64,000 nucleotides of DNA, from contig CM055113.1 in NCBI GenBank assembly GCA_029204225.1, positions 24,240,357-24,304,356 on the forward strand. The letters run 5' to 3'. Below the pieces are notes generated by a model. The model did no database searches. It saw only the letters and a program-made list of their open reading frames with translations, and had not been told where the DNA came from. The stretch comes from Diphasiastrum complanatum. Its lineage: Eukaryota; Streptophyta; Lycopodiopsida; Lycopodiales; Lycopodiaceae. Each line of letters starts with the position of its first letter. Positions within the stretch are counted from its first letter, which is position 1. Made by a program: the position numbers and the translations under genes. Shown here piece after piece: positions 46,322 to 56,648 of the stretch.

Positions 46322-46700
46322 ATGAGGGCTTAAAACGCTTGATAAAAGACTCTTTCAAGATTGACCAGTCTGTCTTATCTTCATGATCAAGGTTGAAAAA
46401 CCAATCGCGTGCTTTAGCGATCATGGTCATCGAAAACAGTTGGACCATAGCATCGGGAGACGTTTCGCCATACACATCACATGCATTCTCAAAGATTTGC
46501 AAAAATCTTTGAGAGTCCAAACTACCGTCAAACTTTGGTAGATCTAGCTTGGGTGTACATCTTTCAAAATGAGCACCGTGGGTAGCAGAAGCACCATTAA
46601 GGTTGGTTCTGGCCTGGGAGGAGTCAGCACCATAAGAATAGGCTCGTGCTCGTGAAGACTCAGCTCTATCAGGTTCTTGTCCCTCGAATGGATTTGTGGA
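46322..46700 (-). pseudogene. Gypsy gag fragment
   Basis: The minus strand reads KLDLPKFDGSLDSQRFLQIF, CDVYGETSPDAMVQLFSMTM, IAKARDWFFNLDHEDKTDW and LKESFIKRFKPS, the conserved core of Retrotrans_gag (PKFDG, A..W...L, W..L...F...F). The start-side contains SSRARAYSYGADSSQARTNL. It is cut off at about 46322, where GC-rich DNA begins. It is a different gag lineage from the one at 43 kb. Confidence 0.7.
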
Positions 46701-47089
46701 TAGCTCATGTATTTGGACCTACATTCGGTAGAACCTATGACATCTGATTTGTTCAGCTACAGGGGACCTGATCTCGTATGGATAATCTTTTGGGATTTTA
46801 GGATCTGTATTGTCGGCCATTGGATATTGTTGTGTCTTTTTTGTGTTGGGTATGTGTTTCTGGTGTTTTTGGATTTTTTAGGGTTTTTGGTATTTTTGGA
46901 CTTTTTTTTTAAAGATTGTTTTGGGTGTTGAAAGAAGTGAAGGTGGAGACTCAGTATAAAAAGAGCTTTCTATTGGTATGAGTTTTATTTTTTTTAAAAT
47001 GTTTTTGGTGTTCATGCCCCTTTTTTTTTTTTTTCAGCCTCTAAGGCTTTGGGGAGATGGTGGTTCAGTCGAAATGCCAATCAGAGGTG

Positions 47090-47606
47090 TCGTTTGAAAG
47101 TTCTATGGTCTGGCATGGAGTTGGTCGGTTGAGATGGTGAGAAACCCCGTCGGTCGAGATTGGACCCAGAACCGTCGATCGAGATCTGACGCGAACCTAT
47201 AAAACCGTCGGTCAAGATCTGAAAAAAAACATTGGTTGAGATTTCAAAAAAAAAAAAAACGTCGGTTGAGATTTCAAATAAAACGTCGGCTGAGATATAA
47301 AAAAAGAAACGTCGATTGAGATTTCAAAAAAAAAAAAAACGTCGGTTGAGATTTCAAAAAAAATGTCGGTTGAGATTTAAAAAAAAAAACGTCAATAGAG
47401 ATTTCAAAAAAAACGTCAGTTGAAATATGAGCGGAGGGCGTCAGCTGAGATGTGAGCGGAGGGCGTCGGCTGAGATATGAAAGAAATGGAGCGTCAGTTG
47501 AATTATGAAGGAGATGGAGCGTCAGTTGAGATATGAAGGAAATGGAACGTCGGTTGAGATATGAAAAAAATGGAGCATCGGTTGAGATATGAAGGAAATG
47601 GAGTGT
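47090..47606. repeat. Minisatellite, ~18 units with core CGTCGGTTGAGAT
   Basis: Units of roughly 24-30 bp share the core CGTCGGTTGAGAT, followed by either TTCAAAAAA... (left part, about 47220-47415) or ATGAAGGAAATGGAG (right part, about 47470-47606). I count about 18 units. Unit spacers differ systematically between the left and right halves, which points to two rounds of local amplification. No reading frame is kept across units, so it is non-coding. Confidence 0.85.
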
Positions 47607-49030
47607 GACAGGGCAGCTGAAGGAGTGTAGTGGATGGGTTTGGGCTCTCGTTGTGCAGTTTGATACTAAAGCAAGTCTAATCGCTTGTGTTTGCAGTTGT
47701 TGTGGCTTGTTGGTTGGTTTGCAGGTTTAGGTGCAAGCAAGTTGGTTTTCAGACGGATTTGCAAGCAAGTCTATTTGCCTGCAATTGTTGTTTCTTGCAG
47801 GTCATTTTGCAGGTAGGGTAGTTCATTTGCAAGGTAGACTGCAGATCAGAACTGTTATGGATCTGTTCAAGAACACTGTTGCAGCAGGTGTGGGTTTATG
47901 AGGTGTGGAGTTCAAGCAGCAACGATGCCAAATGTTGGCAGTTTCCTCTGTCTGTCTACTAGTTCTGCTTGTTTGTTTCTTGTTACAGCTTATGCTACCT
48001 CCATTCTGGTTGTTAGCTGGGTATGTTCTTGATCATTTCTATCTGGTTCAATGCCCAGATCAGGCAGCAGATTCTCGGGGTTGTAGTATGGTTCAACCTG
48101 TCACAAATACTCAGATTTCAAACACCCTTGAACTCTTGAAATCACCTGCAATCATTCTACCATGCAAGCACACCAAGAATGCCCAAAAATAGCTCTTCTT
48201 GAAACATAGTTGGGCATTATTATGGCACTTAAAATAGAGTGCTAGAATGGATCATTGCAAAATGAACTAAAATCAGATCCTACACTACTTTACTTGCATT
48301 AATTGACAAAACAAGCAACAAAAACTAATCTACAACATGTTAGAAGTCCAAGAATCAAGAAACTAACCAGCCTTTTGATTCTTGGGCATCCCAAGAACAT
48401 CAAGAACTAGAATGTTAGAGAATATGCAAGATTTATGCCACATTTCTAGCCTATTTAGTTTACTTGAATGTTGGCTCCTACATTAATCCACAAGAAAACA
48501 TAAAATCTAATCCACAACTAGGAAAGCAAGAAAACTAATCCACTCTAAATCCACAACCACACACAATATGAATGGAAGGGCATGATCATAGGGGCATCAC
48601 TCAAGAAAACCATCATGATCAAGGAGCTTAGTCTAGTATCAAACTCATGGGAAGTCTTCTCATTAAGCATGGAGTAGATACAATGCAAAAAGCTCCTCTT
48701 CACAAAGAGAGAGTCTCTTAAATAAGCAAGAGAGCTCCTTAGGTAGCATCCTAGTGAAATTTCCACATTTAACAAATTACAAGTGGAATATTACTCTCCA
48801 CTAGAGGTCACCATCAAAAGGTGGCTCACTTTACTTTCTTTAAGAGGGGTCTACTTGCATTTATTACATTTGCCTAGAAATACTAGTTCCTACATGGTCA
48901 TTCCATCTTACGGGATTCACCATGAGGGTTACACAGTTATGGCTTGTTATTACTAACTAGCATTTCTCGGCTCTCATACTCGGCTCCCAGTCTTTGTTTG
49001 TCTCGTCTTCTTAGAGACGTCCTCAGTCTA
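47607..49030. other. Intergenic DNA
   Basis: At 47660-47850 'tttgcaggt' and 'gcaagcaagt' words recur. A 95-codon plus frame (47905-48192) has a hydrophobic start but no recognisable domain. Nothing else is identifiable. Confidence 0.35.
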
Positions 49031-49032
49031 AG

Positions 49033-49640
49033 GTGAGAGGTGCTCTTGAGTTGCTCTGTCCGAGTATCTTGGGGATTCGTCAGAATCAGCCAACAACAAA
49101 TATCATTGCTGCCACTCAAGACTTCGAGAAGAGCGGAAAAACTAGAGTACTAAAAGTTAATGTATGGAAGAAGCTTGATGATAGTATCATCAAAATTTTA
49201 AAAAAAGATAAATTTTTTGATATTGATACATGGTTAGTATAAATGCCTTCTAGATGCTTTTAATTTCCCATATATATTTTGATCCAAGCATATGACTGAC
49301 ATTACGATTTTCACATGTGCAGTACATACTAAGAGATCATACAACATTTTTTGCAAACACATATGGAAGTCTGAGTGTCTGGCCATCACAAGGGATGGAG
49401 AAGTCACATTGGCAAGCACATGCAACATTTCATTGAAATACACAACATGGAGGAACCAAGGAAAAATAGAACTACATTTGTCAATTATTTTAGTGGTTCT
49501 ACCGTAGAGTTTAGATTCGACAAATTCCAAAATCCACAAAATATAGCAAGTTTAGAAAAGCTTGCAAGTTCATACAGGAAGAGAGAAATTAAAATATTGC
49601 TTAATAGCAAATTACATTCTTCATGAGCATCATAGCAGAT
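49033..49640 (+). pseudogene. Unknown transposon-like coding relic
   Basis: One plus-strand frame (49033-49231) has VWKKLDDSIIKILKKDKFFD. After a probable intron (a gttagt donor near 49231, tgtgcag acceptor near 49321) a second stretch reads RDHTTFFANTYGSLSVWPSQ, GMEKSHWQAHATFH, NTQHGGTKEK and FYRRV with three to four stops. The layout 'S-x-QGMEKSH ... NT-x-HGG ... FYRR' looks like a conserved transposase-type C-terminal region, but I cannot name the family with confidence. Confidence 0.35.
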
Positions 49641-50474
49641 TACAAGTTCAGAGAAGCATGAGAGAAGAGCATCATAATCAAATGATATGTACTCAATGTA
49701 AATGTATTGATTGTATAGTAACAGAAAACAAAGTGTTTACTCTTCATCATCAGTTTTTGTATCTCTCTTTCTATGGTTGTATTGTCATGAAGAAATTCTC
49801 TGCTTGAGTATGCATCTAATAGATGTGCATTATCCTTGTTTCCACTAAGTTCAATATACGTAGAGTACAATGAATAATGAGAGCTCCTTAAAGGAACATT
49901 CTCATCAGTAAAACCTAGAATGTTCAAAACATAAGATCTCTTGATGAAAATGATCTTATTTGTTTTAACAAATTTATGTCCTCCTAAATAATATGATAAA
50001 GCTTTAACAACCATTATTATTGTCTTCCCAACTGGACTGAACTTCGAATGAGCAATATAGATCTCATTTGATAAAGCTTTCGTTAGGCATTCTTTGCCGG
50101 TCATAAGTCCATCCCCATCTTCATAATCAATTCCAGGCACGCACCAAGTCTTCGGTTTTAAAATCTACAATGTCGGAGAATTCAAAAATTGTGTTGGATA
50201 GTAAACAAAGCACCTCATTCTCACGATAGTAAAAAAACTTACACAAATCAGCTTTATTGATATATACATCATCATCTATATGATACACATGCAAATTGAA
50301 AAGACATTTCAATTCATCTCCAAACATTGAATCATCAACAGTGATATTAGAGCCAATAAAAGAATTTCGAAGCACTTCAGTATCAACATCAAGGAAATCA
50401 CTATCCTTATCATGGGTGTTGATAAGGAAGTGACTAATGTCTTTAAAGGATGATGAAACTGAGGATGAGGCCAT
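49640..50474 (-). pseudogene. Unknown ORF pair joined by a frameshift (MASSS start)
   Basis: The frame at 50127-50474 starts MASSSVSSSFKDISHFLI and ends DFKTEDLVRAWN. Moving frame at about 50135 continues smoothly into 49640-50140 (VPGIDYEDGDGLMTGKECL, IYIAHSKFSPVGKTIIMVVK, YVLNILGFTDENVPLRSSHY). Together they give about 270 codons. The composition is protein-like, with no motif I know. The single frame break suggests a recently inactivated gene. Confidence 0.45.
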
Positions 50475-50639
50475 CTGAGGATCAAAATCAATAGCTTTGT
50501 CATCATCCGAAATCTAAACTAGTAGGAAAAGTATGAAACCTTTCTAGTATTCAACAAAACGACATTTTCTCTGATAGGTAGGACACATCGTAGTGCATCT
50601 AAACTGTTCAAACAATCTAGTAAACATCCTATCCAGTCT

Positions 50640-50903
50640 TTACTTGAATAGTGGGAAGAAATAGACAAGATCAGTAAAATGCATGAAAGAGAGAAGTCCT
50701 ATGGAGATAACAGGTATACTGATTATATTCTTGAATCTAACATAGTGTTCGTAAAATACTTCAAAATTAGGTTGGGCAGTCTTGAAAACATGTAGATATG
50801 GGCGCAATAGCGTGTGAAAGTAGTCTAAGTTCTCAGTAATTCCAAACTCAATAAGAAATGCAATTAGATTGCTCTCACGACTAGATCCCGAGGACGAGGC
50901 CAT
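50640..50903 (-). CDS. Hypothetical 87-aa ORF, MASSS start
   Basis: The ORF starts MASSSGSSRESNLIAFLIEF and continues FHTLLRPYLHVFKTAQPNFE and VFYEHYVRFKNIISIPVISI, ending with a hydrophobic tail and a stop. Its first residues and the DNA around its ATG (GATGGCCTC(A/G)TCCTC) resemble those of the ORF at 50474, so the two may be diverged copies of one gene start, placed in tandem on the same strand. Function is unknown, and it may be a fragment. Confidence 0.35.
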   Translation of the reverse strand: MASSSGSSRESNLIAFLIEFGITENLDYFHTLLRPYLHVFKTAQPNFEVFYEHYVRFKNIISIPVISIGLLSFMHFTDLVYFFPLFK

Positions 50904-50919
50904 CTATCTCAGGCAGATA

Positions 50920-51715
50920 TCGCTTCTGTGCGTGGGATATGCAAACAACAAAAAAGAGATTGTAAAAAATGTGCACAGGAGCGATATGTATGGAAAATGC
51001 AGTTGGTATATTGCACTAGTGCGGAGGCAGAAGACTAGCAGAAATAGACACTACAAATAGCGTGCACAAGAGCGATATCCCACGAAAATCCATAAAAAAA
51101 AGTAAAAAATAATCGGGTTGCTTGTCTTTTATAGGCAATTTTTTCACATGTGTGGTTCAATGGTCAACCAGACACGTGTCGCCCCCTAATGATCCGTACA
51201 ACTACAAACATGTGATCTGACTGTTGGACATGTGTCATTGTTCATTGGTTGAAAATGCACCACATGTCACATCCCTAATGGTTCGTACTACTACACATGT
51301 GTGACTTGACATCTCGGCACGTGTGACCGGCTGATTACATGATGTGGCAACATGTGGCATAATCTGGTGAATTGACAGTTCACACGTGTGACAAGATGTG
51401 CGTTTGCATGCGCGAACCGTATGATAAAAGTCCTCGACCTCGAGGCGATTTTTAAAAAAAAATTTGTTCCGTATTTCCACATATTGCTCTTGTACGATGC
51501 TAGTGTATGTGCCTTTCCGTCTACTACTATTCATGCGCACAGATCCGATAGATATACCTCCTCATATCGCTCTTGTGCGACCTTCTTTTATCTACTTTTT
51601 ACTTGTAATTCTCATTGCACACAAAAGTGATATGTCGTACCTTCCGTACATCGCCTCTCTGCGACCACCGTTGCACCCTTTTCCATCATATCTCACGTCT
51701 TGCACACAAGTCCAA
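50920..51715. repeat. Dispersed TATCGCTCTTGTGC motif in both orientations
   Basis: The word ATATCGCTCTTGTGCGA and close variants occur on the plus strand at about 50926, 51483, 51566 and 51648. Reverse-complement forms (GTGCACAAGAGCGATAT and variants) occur at about 50978, 51063, 51612 and 51700. Four copies in each orientation flank the E-box/G-box-rich segment. Confidence 0.65.
51140..51395. promoter_or_regulatory. E-box/G-box array within an ~80-bp direct repeat
   Basis: Nine palindromic CA(T/C)GTG-type sites lie within about 250 bp: CACATGTG, GACACGTGTC, ACATGTGA, ACATGTGTC, CACATGTC, ACACATGTGTGA, GCACGTGTGA, ACATGTGGC and CACACGTGTGA. Part of the cluster comes from a direct repeat (about 51178-51240 and 51257-51330, sharing 'cctaatg.tccgtac.actaca'). 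bHLH and bZIP factors bind such sites, but whether this is a regulatory region or a repeat-borne pattern is unknown. Confidence 0.4.
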
Positions 51716-51734
51716 TATCCCTTTGAGTTCCACT

Positions 51735-52198
51735 ATGGACATGAGAAAGCAGACAAAGAGAAATTTTTTCTCTGTTGGTACTCCCACCACTCCTGCTGTT
51801 GCCATAAATCCTCCCAGACGAACTAAAAGGCGCAACCATAGTAGATGGCTATGTGATATTCGCAAATATTAGAAATCCACCAAAATTCTAATTCCCAAAG
51901 CACTATTTTACCGTGCTATCCGTCAGATCACCAAGGAAGATCTCGGCAATATAGTTAGGTTCACTCCCGGGGCACTTCAGTGCCTTTAGAGGCTATTGAG
52001 GATTACCAGAGCCTCTTTTTTTAGGACTCATTTTTGCTAGCCATACATGCCAAGCGGGTTACAATTATGCCCAAAGATTTTGAGCTACTATACAGAATAC
52101 GGGAGAGGTACTCAAAATTACATATGGGTGAGCCAGCTGCTCCTAGACCCAATCCATTAGATAGGACAGACCTCCCTACTAAGAGGCTTAGGAAGTAG
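51735..52198 (+). pseudogene. Histone H3-variant pseudogene, CENH3-like features, intronless
   Basis: From ATG 51735 the frame reads a short basic tail (MDMRKQTKRN, NPPRRTKRRNH), the alpha-N/alpha-1 region (LCDIRKY, then TAG at 51870, then KSTKILIPKALFYRAIRQI), loop 1 (TKEDLGNIVRF) and the start of alpha-2 (TPGALQCL). A one-base shift at about 51986 leads into EAIEDYQSLFF, TAG at 52022, DSFLLAIHAKRVTIMPKD, FELLYRIRERY and a 27-residue C-terminal extension ending LPTKRLRK and TAG at 52196. IHAKRVTIMPKD is identical to canonical H3. LIPKA, KDFEL in place of KDIQL, and a loop 1 one residue longer than in H3 are seen in CENH3 proteins. No introns interrupt it, so it may be a retrocopy. Three disruptions make it a pseudogene. 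H3 homology is firm; CENH3 identity is inference. Confidence 0.78.
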
Positions 52199-52373
52199 CC
52201 AGCCCCAAGAAAGTTACACACCATCAGAGACTCCCCATGTAACTAAATGGGAGATCAGCACTCTGGAGGTAAATTTTGTCCTTTTTATCAGCATTTTGAT
52301 ATCAACAATCTAATGCGTTCTTATCATTTTGTGTTTCCCATCATTGATGTCTTATGTGCTCAAAATTTTGCAG

Positions 52374-52720
52374 TCACCCTAGCAAAATGATTCATTCAAC
52401 TGTGGGTGGTACACTTTGTACAATGCAAAGTTGTTTTTTGAGTGGTTCATCCTTCAATAGGATGTTGATATCTCAAAGATGATTTATTTTGTTTATTTTT
52501 GGTTTGAGAATCGTGATTCATTTTTCTATTCTAAAAATTTTCTAACCGTAACTAATACGTGAATATTCTATATTATAGTTTAAACTTCCTAAATACACAA
52601 CATCCTAGGTGTACAGATTCAGACAAGAAATAATCTTGAGCATACTGGTGAGGGCAAGGCTTTGGCCACCCCCTGTTGATGATGGTGCACCAGATGATGT
52701 TATTATACTAAATAAAGATT
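52374..52720 (+). pseudogene. Ulp1/C48-like cysteine peptidase relic
   Basis: After an acceptor-like ttttgcag (ending 52373), the frame gives QNDSFNCGWYTLYNAKLFFEW. This fits the C48 active-site block Q-x-N-x-x-D-C-G-x-x-x-L in Ulp1/SENP proteases, with Asn in the Asp position before Cys-Gly and a stop just before the Gln codon. After a stop and an intron-like gap, YRFRQEIILSILVRARLWPP follows at about 52610, suiting the C-terminal helix. The His and Asp of the triad were not found. Ulp1-like domains are often carried by plant MULE and CACTA transposons. It lies 175 bp past the histone relic on the same strand. Confidence 0.45.
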
Positions 52721-53039
52721 AGAAAAATGTAGATATCATAGAACAGATATAGATTGAAAATGTATAGCATTGATAGAAAAATATACATTTATATATCAAA
52801 TGCAGCTCCATTTTATTGAATTTGAGAGCCCAAAATACATGTATTGATGTCCAACTTGGGCTTCCATTTATTGGATGAAAGAGTCCATATATAGATTTTG
52901 CTGAATTTTATTTGAGTCTATTTGTTCTTCCACAACGATGATTGTTGTAGGTAGATCTTTGCAGCACGTTACCAACTCTTGTCTTTTTCGCATCTGTGAT
53001 AAGACAAATATTAGTGAACGTGCCATTGCAAATTATGTC

Positions 53040-53810
53040 ATTTTTCTTTAGTTTGTACTATTTTGAAATGGCATTAAACGTAGAGTACTTACGAGTCTTC
53101 CGTTGATGATGAATCTTTGTTCTGATAAAATCAAGCATCCAATGCTCTTCCACCTCAACCATAGTCAGAAATTCTTCGTTGTGTATGATGCTTATCTCCT
53201 TCGGTTTGTGTGACCATTTAGTTTGAAGTCGTGATCTAGTGGTAGCCATGTGCGTTAGTTTTCTTGTATCTCTGATAGCTAAATGTGAGATTGAGCATTT
53301 GTTTTTCGATATGATAACGGAAGATCATTGACGACCTTTTTACCCTGCATTCTATATCATTAGTTGTTTTACTATCCCAGTCTTGATCCATGAGATCTGA
53401 CAAAGTCTCATCTGATAAATCTTTGCAAACAAATAAAAGTGGCGTCCTTCGAGCACATGCACTTGAGAAAAAATCAACAAATATATGCAATGAGAGAAAC
53501 CAACTTAGGTGTACAATTTTCAAGCTAGTACTTTTCTTCATGGCATTTCTAACATCCAAGAGTAGTTTGCATCTAAAGGATTCAGAAACAACATAGTCAA
53601 GAATAGGCCACTCATCACTCTAAAAACTTGGAAATGGAATTGTTTCAAGCTTGCCGAGACCTCCATTCGTTTGTGGTATATATGAAGCTTCATAAAAATA
53701 TATACCACTATCTGTAAGTTTCTTTGGACTTCTTCTTCTATATTGCAGCTTTCAACATCGGAGTGAATTACATCCAATATTCTTGCAAGTGATTGTGCTG
53801 GCTCCCATTC
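53040..53810 (-). pseudogene. Decayed unknown gene
   Basis: Minus-strand frames connect with small shifts: 53538-53777 (MDVIHSDVESCNIEEEVQRN, with GIYFYEASYIPQTNGGLGKL in the neighbouring frame), then 53236-53559 (DVRNAMKKSTSLKIVHLSWF, CARRTPLLFVCKDLSDETLS, DMDQDWDSK-like), then 53058-53249 (TRSRLQTKWSHKPKEISIIH). The codon stretches are long enough to indicate a former gene. No known domain is recognised. It could belong to the same lost element as the ORFs at 49.6-50.9 kb. Confidence 0.35.
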
Positions 53811-53819
53811 ACTTATGTT

Positions 53820-55483
53820 TGATGGATATGAATCTGAAAGAAAAAAAAACGTTGAAATATTTAAATCGTAATCTGAAGAGCATCAATTAAAAAACACATA
53901 TGATTACAGTAGAGTGCATACGTTTTGATATACTTACAATTACATTTTCGATGATCATGAGGATTGATATCTTGTACTTTTATTTTTTGAATGCATATAA
54001 ACATGTTGTACTAAAACTTCTGATATAGAGTGACCTCCGGGAGTTGTCTTAATCTCCAAAATCTTTGCTTTCCAATAAGATTTGTATGTCATCTCTTTCC
54101 TTTTCTTTTGTCGAAAATTGCCCTTTTATGATGGATGCAACAACACCCATGAATTCTTCATATATTTTTTTGGCTTCCAGTTACAACACCATCTTTCTCA
54201 TTGTAAAGAATCACAGACTCAAAATCTCTCTAATATGATACTAAATTCAATATTTCGTATCACATTTAAATCTCATGAGAACGCACAATAGTCACAGTTA
54301 CTGTGCATACTGTATTTCTAGCAACTGTGCATACTATATTTCTATAACTATAACTAGCCTACTTAACAGATTTCATTATACTAACCAGCATAGTTAAATA
54401 AATTTAACTTGAGATATTAATGTTGGACATATTAGCACGTGTCGGGCAGGAAGAGGGAACCAATGGGATACGTCCATGCTGCCCAACGCAACTTTCAAAG
54501 TTTGCTGTAATATATTTTTATTTTTTGGTTTATTTGAGGACGTAGATTTCAGATTTGAGCATTTTCATTGGGCCAGCTAAAGATCAAAACTAGAGAAAAA
54601 AAATAAAAGTATTTTTACAAAGAGTCATTTTGTATTTTGGAACTCTTCTAGTGTCTGCATCCCCGATGCAATACTTATACGACAAATTGACTTGACTTAT
54701 CCAAAATAGGCTATTGAAGTGTATCTCTCAATGACAAACCTGATACACTGCTCCAGAACTACAATTGACTTGATTTGATATGACTTATTGATTGCAAAAC
54801 CACAAATCTACATGGCAAGACTCAAAGATGAGGCTAGAATGGAAAATTAGGGCAAGAAAGCTCAATCATCTTCCTTATTACATGTTGGATTTTCACCTAA
54901 CTTGAGGTGGGGAAGACGTTTTCTATGTATCATCATCTCTCCATAGTAATGCCTTAGAATATTTTTAAGAGCTCATTGGCAAACTCGACCTTCTATACTA
55001 TGTACATTGATTTCCTTTGGATCTAAGCAAAAACTAAGTGTTTTTAACATGCTTTTGTACTGATGGCGAGTTAAAATAGTGAACAAATAAACATAAATCT
55101 CAGTTGGCGAGTAATAGAAAAAGACAAAAAATTAAAAAATGGCGGGAAATTTGAATTGGCGAGTAATGACGAGTAATAGCTAATTACTCACCGAGTTGCA
55201 AGATGCTAGATTTGAGGGTTTTGAGCACCCTGTACTGATGGTGAGTAATGATAGTGAGTAAAAATACAAAAAAATGGGTTAGGCGAGTAATAATCTCTGA
55301 TGGCAAAAAAATGGTCTTTACTCGTCGACATAACAGAAGATGCCTCAGAGTCTGCTGTGGCCTCTAGAAAAGTGGTGAGTAAAGAAAATGACAGAAAGGT
55401 GAAGAAAACACAGTTGGAAAGAGAAAAAATAATAGAAAAATGCAAACTAAAAAGCCACTCCCAGGATTGTTTAGCAATGTCTC
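53820..55483. other. AT-rich DNA, right part probably gypsy leader
   Basis: No gene is visible. From about 55040 to 55300 the word GGCGAGTAAT and variants recur five or more times. This part lies just inside the gypsy primer-binding site at 55481-55500 (minus sense), so it is probably the leader of that element; the rest is unassigned. Confidence 0.35.
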
Positions 55484-55500
55484 CCCGGCGACGATGCCAA
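55481..55500 (-). promoter_or_regulatory. Gypsy primer-binding site, tRNA-Asp type
   Basis: The minus strand reads TTGGCATCGTCGCCGGGGAG, which matches the gypsy primer-binding form TGGCGCCGTTGCCGGGGA (tRNA-Asp 3' end) with three changes. It lies six bases inside the LTR end at 55506, the usual arrangement. Confidence 0.75.
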
Positions 55501-55505
55501 AAAAA

Positions 55506-55890
55506 TGTTGGACCCTTTCCGTGCCTCCCTAATCGGTCGGATCTAGAGGACAAAGAAGGGGCTTGGATCTCCAACCGGGTGAGTTGTCATGTAGTATCGG
55601 GCTTCGATCCAATGGGGGAGAGGGCTAAGCGACGAAATAGGAGTGGGAATCTAGGCTTACTAAGGTTGTCAATCTTAGCTTTGGATCGGATCATGGAATA
55701 GCTTAGATTTGTGCGGCGTTCATCTTTCTTGCTTTTTCCTCGTTTTGGTTGTTTCTAGGTTTGGTTTGTTCGTGCTTATCTAGCTTCCTTAGCTCTAGAT
55801 CTTCTCCTCAAAAGATTGATCTTCTCAAGGGAGGTGAACAGTGAAAGAAAACCTAAATACAGATCCTATTGACCACTCCATGATTTTTTT

Positions 55891-55953
<63 letters not shown>

Positions 55954-56385
55954 CGAAAGTGAAAAAGATAGTTTTATCAGGAAGAGCAGAAGGAGAGCAA
56001 ATACAAGGGAAATGACTCTCTCTTATAGATTTGAGAGGTGAGCCCTCTTCACTTTGATTGGCTATTGAAGTTCCGTCATGATCACTATCTTGACCGTCAA
56101 GATCACTTTGAATTTCTTGAGGTCAAGTTGTGTTTCCCAACTTAAGAACTTTACAAAAGCTAAGCTTAAAATACTTTATTGAATAATTGTGCTCCATGGC
56201 ACTTATTAGCCCAAGGCCCAATGTTGGACTCACACGCGCAGGATGCCAACTGGTCACCTATTTCTAATACTTCGGACTCTCTACTTCAGTTATGTAGTGT
56301 TTGGGCTTATTGCATAAGCCTCTTGCCATTCTCTAGAATACTCCATGTCATACCCATAATCGGACAACATCATTTGCTGTCTACA
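55506..56385 (-). mobile_element. Gypsy 5' LTR, nested in a copia LTR
   Basis: On the minus strand the LTR starts TGTAGACAGC (56385) and ends GGGTCCAACA (55506), giving TG...CA ends and a length of about 880 bp. It is followed by the tRNA-Asp primer-binding site. It contains a (GA)n tract (55893-55951). Its left neighbour (minus sense upstream) is copia LTR sequence that stops exactly here, so the gypsy element inserted into a copia LTR. No pol genes of this element are recognisable in the window. Confidence 0.75.
55893..55951. repeat. (GA)n microsatellite in the gypsy LTR, ~58 bp
   Basis: This uninterrupted tract lies near the middle of the gypsy LTR. Confidence 0.95.
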
Positions 56386-56594
56386 GGCCATACTGATTCT
56401 TCAGTTGTTGATATATAAAAGTACTAAAGTGAAGTGTAATGTAGTCTACGTCGGACAAGGCTGAGCAAGTTGACAGGATGTCTATGATGTGGACCTCAAA
56501 CTTGAAGGATGTCGAAGAATTTTATGTCGATCCTCCTTCTGCTTCAGTTGATTGATTGCACAAACGTTCGACTTTAGAGTAAGGTTGCAATGTC

Positions 56595-56648
<54 letters not shown>

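Noticed and set aside
47090-47606. CRISPR array
   Set aside because: Core repeats are regularly spaced, but spacers are low-complexity and similar to each other, the genome is plant-like, and no cas genes exist. It is a minisatellite.
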